Source: Actinomycetota bacterium (GTDB lineage: Bacteria > Actinomycetota > Actinomycetes > S36-B12 > UBA10799). From it: 6,579 nt of DNA. Below, piece after piece: positions 4,597 through 6,579 of the stretch. The notes beneath the pieces are model-generated. The model made no database searches and was not told the origin of the DNA. It saw nothing but the letters and a program-made list of their open reading frames with translations. The DNA is taken from positions 1-6,579 of the forward strand of contig JAUPKM010000032.1 in assembly GCA_030837445.1 (NCBI GenBank), in the 5' to 3' direction. Position numbers and translations under genes: made by a program. Every line of letters starts with the position of its first letter. Within the stretch, counting starts at the first letter, position 1.

Positions 4597-6050
4597 CGCG
4601 ACTCCTCCCGCAGCTGGAGCAGGTCCAACACCGCGGGCGCCATCAAGGCCACGTCGCCCTGCCCGATCGTCATGATGATGTCGCCCGGGACCGCGCGAGC
4701 CACCAGCTCCGCGGGTACGGCCGCGGATGACGGCTCGAACAGTACCTGCGCGGCTGGCAGCGGAACTTCTGCGGCCATCGTCTGTCCGCTGGCGCCGGGA
4801 ATGGGTTCCTCTCCGGGCGCGAACACCTCCAACACCACCACCTCATCGGCCAACCCCATGGCCGCCCCGAACTCCGACACGAACATCGCGGTCCGGTAGT
4901 AGTGATGGGCCTGGAAGGCCATCACCACTCGGCCGTCACCTGCCACCTCCCTGGCCGCGCGCAGGGTCGCGGCGACCTCGGTCGGATGGTGGGCGAAGTC
5001 GTCAAAGACTCGGATCCCGTCCGCCTCCCCCCTGAAGTCGAATCGACGACGGGTACCGGAGAACCCCTCCAAACCCGCCGCCGCATCGACGTCGGAGAAC
5101 CCCAGACCGATCGCGGCGGTCAGCGCCGCAGTTGCGTTCAGCACGTTGTGGGCGCCAGGCACCTGCAAGGTGATTCGAGGGGAGCGCACCCCGTGGACCG
5201 CGACATCGAAGGTCCAGCCCGTACCCGAACGGTCGTGGACTTGCACGTGGTAGTCAGCATCCTGGTCGAAACCGTACGTGCGGACATCGACCCCAGCCGC
5301 GCGGGCCTCTGCCACGATTTCCCTGGTCACCGGATCATCGATACAGGCCACCACGAATCCTCCGCGGGCCCCGATGTCGAGGGCGAAGGTCACGAAGGCT
5401 GCGCGTAGCGCCTCGAACGTCTGCCAGTAGTTCAGGTGGTCTGGCTCGATATTGGTGATGACTCCGACAAGCGCCCCGAGCCGCAGGAACGAACCGTCAC
5501 TCTCGTCGGCCTCGCTGACGAATACGTCACCTGAGCCGCGGTGCGCGTAGGCGCCGGTCTCATGGAGCTCTCCACCGATCGCGAACGAGGGTTCAGCGCC
5601 GCAGTTCTGCAGCGCGACCGTGAGCATCGACGTGGTGGTCGTCTTACCGTGAGTCCCCGACACCGCTACCCCTCGACTACCCCGCATCACCAACGCGAGA
5701 GCATCTGAGCGATGCAGCACCGGCAGGTCCCGGGCCACTGCCTCGAGCAATTCCGGGTTGTCCTCCTTGATGGCAGTGGACCGGACAACCGCGGCCGCCT
5801 GCCCCAAATTGGCTGTCGCGTGGCCGACATGGATATCGGCCCCAAGCGCGCGCAGCGCGGTGAGTCGCCTCGAATCCTTTGCGTCGCTCCCGCTGACCGC
5901 CACCCCTTCGGACAACAGGATCCGGGCAATACCGGACATACCGGACCCGCCGACGCCGAGGAAGTGCACGGGTCCGGTGACGAACGCCTGCGCCGCCTGG
6001 GCTGATGCTCGGGCCGCAGCCTCGGTAGCGGCGGGGTCATTCTCGATCAT
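4593..6050 (-). CDS. murC: UDP-N-acetylmuramate--L-alanine ligase MurC
   Basis: MurC is the cytoplasmic ATP-dependent ligase that adds L-Ala to UDP-MurNAc, the first amino acid of the peptidoglycan stem peptide. The 485 residues match the family length. The N-terminal UDP-binding domain shows HFLGVGGSGMSG (29-40). The central ATP domain shows the P-loop GTHGKTTTT (132-140), SEADESDGSFL (179-189), NIEPDHLNYW (200-209) and PGAHNVLNA (298-306). The C-terminal domain shows GTRRRFDFRG (332-341) and DDFAHHPTEVAATL (350-363). Two motifs deviate: FQAHHYYRT (379-387) where homologues such as E. coli have FQPH.(F/Y).RT, and IGQGDV (462-467) where GAG(D/N)(I/V) is usual. The start at 6050 has GAGAGGA five bases upstream and overlaps the murG stop as ATGA. 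A longer frame from 6134 is rejected because it lies inside murG. No murB lies between murC and ftsQ, as in several actinomycetes. Confidence 0.99.
   Translation of the reverse strand: MIENDPAATEAAARASAQAAQAFVTGPVHFLGVGGSGMSGIARILLSEGVAVSGSDAKDSRRLTALRALGADIHVGHATANLGQAAAVVRSTAIKEDNPELLEAVARDLPVLHRSDALALVMRGSRGVAVSGTHGKTTTTSMLTVALQNCGAEPSFAIGGELHETGAYAHRGSGDVFVSEADESDGSFLRLGALVGVITNIEPDHLNYWQTFEALRAAFVTFALDIGARGGFVVACIDDPVTREIVAEARAAGVDVRTYGFDQDADYHVQVHDRSGTGWTFDVAVHGVRSPRITLQVPGAHNVLNATAALTAAIGLGFSDVDAAAGLEGFSGTRRRFDFRGEADGIRVFDDFAHHPTEVAATLRAAREVAGDGRVVMAFQAHHYYRTAMFVSEFGAAMGLADEVVVLEVFAPGEEPIPGASGQTMAAEVPLPAAQVLFEPSSAAVPAELVARAVPGDIIMTIGQGDVALMAPAVLDLLQLREESR
4602..4609 (-). promoter_or_regulatory. 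ftsQ ribosome binding site
   Basis: Minus-strand GGGAGGAG, five bases before the ATG at 4596 and inside the 3' end of murC. It is the strongest Shine-Dalgarno in the window and fixes the ftsQ start. Confidence 0.85.
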
Positions 6051-6579
6051 CGGATTCCTCTCGTCGCAGCAGCCTGCGTCACCATTGTCGCCAACCTGCC
6101 GGCGGCGCCGGGATCCCCCTGGCTGGCGGCGCATTTCCCCATCGTCCGCAGTCGGACAGGGTCGCCTAGCAGGTCCGGCAATAACTGCCCCGCCGACGCC
6201 GCGGTCATGTCCTCGTCTGCCACCAACAGGCCACCGCCCGCCGCCACCACCTCGGCGGCATTTCGACGTTGCTCGCCATTGCCGATCGGCAGCGGCACGT
6301 ACACCGCCGGCAATCCCACCGCACTCAATTCTGCCACCGTCATCGCGCCTGCCCGGCAGACGGCCAGATCGGCTGCGGCATAGGCCAGGTCCATCCGATC
6401 CAGGTAGTCGACGGTGACGTATTGAGGCAGGTCCGCGGGCGGGCGTTGATCGGCGTTCTTCCCGCCGACCGCGTGCAGCACACTCGCCCCGGACGCCACT
6501 ATCTCGCTGGCCGAACCCACGATCGCGTCATTGATTCGGCGGGCGCCCTGGGAGCCTCCGAAGACCAACAACACCGGCC
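6047..6579 (-). CDS. murG: UDP-GlcNAc:undecaprenyl-PP-MurNAc-pentapeptide transferase MurG, C-terminal half
   Basis: MurG is the membrane-associated GT28 glycosyltransferase that converts lipid I to lipid II. Only the last 176 residues are present; the N-terminal acceptor domain lies beyond the right edge, and the sequence is open to the edge without a stop. Visible blocks of the C-terminal UDP-GlcNAc-binding domain are VFGGSQGARRIN, near the start of the fragment, YLDRMDLAYAAADLAVCRAG, and the donor-site stretch RAGAMTVAEL...GLPAVYVPLPIGNGEQRRNA. The GTG at 6574 is an internal valine codon, not a start. The stop overlaps the murC ATG (ATGA), implying coupled translation. Confidence 0.97.
   Translation of the reverse strand, partial: PVLLVFGGSQGARRINDAIVGSASEIVASGASVLHAVGGKNADQRPPADLPQYVTVDYLDRMDLAYAAADLAVCRAGAMTVAELSAVGLPAVYVPLPIGNGEQRRNAAEVVAAGGGLLVADEDMTAASAGQLLPDLLGDPVRLRTMGKCAASQGDPGAAGRLATMVTQAAATRGIR
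6056..6062 (-). promoter_or_regulatory. murC ribosome binding site
   Basis: Minus-strand GAGAGGA, five bases before the ATG at 6050 and within the end of murG. It decides the start in favour of the short MIENDPAATE N-terminus. Confidence 0.8.

Noticed and set aside
3970..4899. Long plus-strand open frame (309 residues) opposite ftsQ and murC
   Set aside because: It runs across two confidently identified genes, has Arg/Ser/Thr-rich low-complexity composition and no motif; it is an antisense shadow of GC-rich coding sequence.
6051..6134. Longer murC starting at 6134
   Set aside because: The extra 28 residues overlap murG and do not resemble MurC; the ATG at 6050 has a good Shine-Dalgarno and an ATGA overlap with the murG stop.

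Overview
The window is part of a division and cell-wall (dcw) cluster from a high-GC Gram-positive bacterium, almost certainly an actinomycete (Actinomycetota). The evidence is the FtsZ protein, which opens with the actinobacterial block PQNYLAVIKVVGIGGGG and carries TAGEGGGTGTGGAP, together with the gene order murG-murC-ftsQ-ftsZ-pgeF-yggS, strong GC-rich codon bias, and an F420-type luciferase-like oxidoreductase. I cannot place it below phylum or class level from sequence alone.

Layout, right to left, because the dcw genes lie on the minus strand. The C-terminal half of murG enters at the right edge (6579-6047), followed by murC (6050-4593) and ftsQ (4596-3652). Each of these junctions is a 4-base ATGA overlap, so the three genes look like one translationally coupled unit. 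The usual run into ftsZ is then interrupted by a plus-strand gene (2720-3595) for a 291-residue luciferase-like (LLM class), probably F420-dependent, oxidoreductase. It converges on ftsQ across a 56-base gap that holds a large stem-loop. A 511-base non-coding region (2209-2719) separates its start from the divergent ftsZ start. It contains operator-like inverted repeats and an apparent leaderless promoter on the oxidoreductase side, and tandem hairpins next to the Shine-Dalgarno sequence on the ftsZ side. Below it are ftsZ (2208-1102), pgeF (1040-246) and the N-terminal part of yggS (249-1, running off the left edge). The pgeF/yggS junction is again an ATGA overlap.

Functionally, MurG makes lipid II, MurC adds the first amino acid (L-Ala) to UDP-MurNAc, FtsQ joins the divisome through FtsB/FtsL, and FtsZ forms the cytoplasmic ring. 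PgeF is known in E. coli as an editing factor against L-Ser misincorporation at the MurC step, and YggS-type proteins maintain PLP homeostasis. The oxidoreductase has no known part in division.

Most of the window is ordinary housekeeping sequence, and I see no new defence, mobile or biosynthetic system. What deserves a second look is the inverted oxidoreductase that splits ftsQ from ftsZ and its regulatory region, the hydrophilic repeat insertion in the extracellular part of FtsQ, and a few substitutions in otherwise conserved motifs of MurC and PgeF.
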